NCBI RefSeq assembly: GCF_037948395.1
Contig: NZ_CP149940.1
Coordinates: 992,001 to 1,056,000, forward strand
Direction: 5' to 3'
Source of the DNA: Serratia nevei
GTDB lineage: Bacteria; Pseudomonadota; Gammaproteobacteria; Enterobacterales; Enterobacteriaceae
Length of the DNA stretch: 64,000 nt
A program made the translations under genes and the position numbers. This document shows positions 63,639-64,000 of the stretch, in pieces. The notes below the pieces were generated by a model. It was not told where the DNA came from. It made no database searches and was given only the letters and a program-made list of their open reading frames with translations. The first letter of the stretch is position 1. Every line of letters starts with the position of its first letter.

Positions 63639-63666
63639 AAGCAGCCTCTTTACTAAGAGCCCGCTT
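63639..63666. terminator. Weak hairpin after the recombinase gene
   Basis: AAGCAGCCTCTT and AAGAGCCCGCTT pair with two mismatches around loop TACT. There is no T-run. It may end the recombinase transcript weakly. Confidence 0.3.
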
Positions 63667-63668
63667 AT

Positions 63669-63809
63669 TGACGGGAGAGCATAAGAGACATCGTGAAGCC
63701 CTACTGGTGATACACAGTTTTTGTACCACTAAGGCTATGGAGGCGGGATTTCAGTACTTTAATCATTACTTATTAAGTACTTAGATACAAATTGGTGGAG
63801 GCCCTGCCA
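63669..63809 (-). repeat. Right arm of the perfect 141-bp inverted repeat
   Basis: Exact reverse complement of 62441-62581. On the minus strand it repeats the recombinase start region, giving ATG and seven codons, then reads CAA TAA, so the peptide would be MSLMLSRQ and stop. It ends with an inverted copy of the last 17 bases of ffs. The mirrored core-like site is at 63753-63781. Confidence 0.97.
63753..63781. promoter_or_regulatory. Candidate core site in the right arm (inverted)
   Basis: Mirror image of the site at 62469-62497, including the eight-base spacer. Recombination between the two oppositely oriented copies would invert the segment between them. Confidence 0.45.
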
Positions 63810-64000
63810 TCAGCCGTTAGTACTAAATTGTGTCGGTTAATCAATTGGTTATCATGGTAGTACTACAACAGTACTGTACCACTCTCGATAGTACCGTCCA
63901 GCACAAAATCTTGCAAGTTAACGTGTTTGTATTGATTTACAGCTAATTTTTTATATTTTATAGTCCAGTATCCCATTGGATCGTACGGTTGCATGGAATT
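63810..64000. other. AT-rich tail beyond the right arm, no gene recognised
   Basis: These 191 bases run to the window end. They contain a cluster of palindromes centred on AGTACT (TTAGTACTAA at 63817-63826, GTAGTACTAC at 63857-63866, ACAGTACTGT at 63868-63877) and another TAGTAC near 63889. The same word occurs twice in each core-like site. This may be a regulatory or recombinase-binding region of a larger island; no reading frame is convincing. Confidence 0.5.

Noticed and set aside
62441-63809. Insertion sequence with a DDE transposase
   Set aside because: The long terminal inverted repeats suggest an IS, but the encoded enzyme is a tyrosine recombinase and no target duplication is visible: flanks AGC and TCA differ.

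Overview
The window is about 64 kb of an enterobacterial chromosome, most likely Serratia (marcescens complex). Most of it is GC-rich, and gene order and protein sequences closely follow the Escherichia coli brnQ-to-ffs region, with Serratia/Yersinia-type differences: a PstS-like gene before brnQ, ybdG and ggt beside malZ, a 2-Cys peroxiredoxin before acpH, and a cysteine desulfhydrase-like gene opposite decR.

Layout. 1-10 kb: tail of a PstS-like phosphate-binding protein, a possible 29-residue membrane peptide, brnQ, proY, a small lipoprotein, the mechanosensitive channel ybdG, malZ, ggt and a peroxiredoxin. 10-21 kb: acpH, then queA-tgt-yajC-secD-secF (queuosine and Sec export), yajI, and nrdR-ribD-ribH-nusB-thiL-pgpA. 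21-31 kb: yajO, xseB-ispA-dxs (isoprenoid supply), thiI, panE-yajL, yajQ and yajR. 31-36 kb: cyoABCDE, the cytochrome bo3 oxidase operon, on the minus strand. 36-49 kb: ampG-yajG, bolA, then the proteostasis block tig, clpP-clpX, lon, hupB and ppiD, followed by ybaV and fadM. 49-62 kb: queC, ybaE, cof, the divergent cysteine desulfhydrase/decR pair, mdlAB, glnK-amtB with a sigma-54 promoter, tesB, ybaY, atl and the 4.5S RNA gene ffs.

The only clearly foreign stretch begins exactly at the 3' end of ffs and runs off the window. It is AT-richer and carries a 356-residue tyrosine recombinase. The gene lies between two perfect 141-bp inverted repeats (62441-62581 and 63669-63809). Each repeat contains the last 17 bases of ffs, the recombinase start codon and a site built like a tyrosine-recombinase crossover site. 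The segment can therefore be inverted without damaging ffs or the recombinase. This is the best candidate for something undescribed.

Working together: queA, tgt and queC are three steps of queuosine synthesis and use. dxs and ispA give isoprenoid precursors, and cyoE consumes farnesyl diphosphate for heme O, which CyoB needs. thiI and thiL serve thiamine, with thiI also serving tRNA thiolation; dxs product also feeds thiamine. tig, clpPX, lon and ppiD form a protein folding and degradation set, and sigma-32-like promoters are visible before clpP and lon. GlnK gates AmtB. All calls come from reading the sequence and remembered family knowledge; no database search was run.
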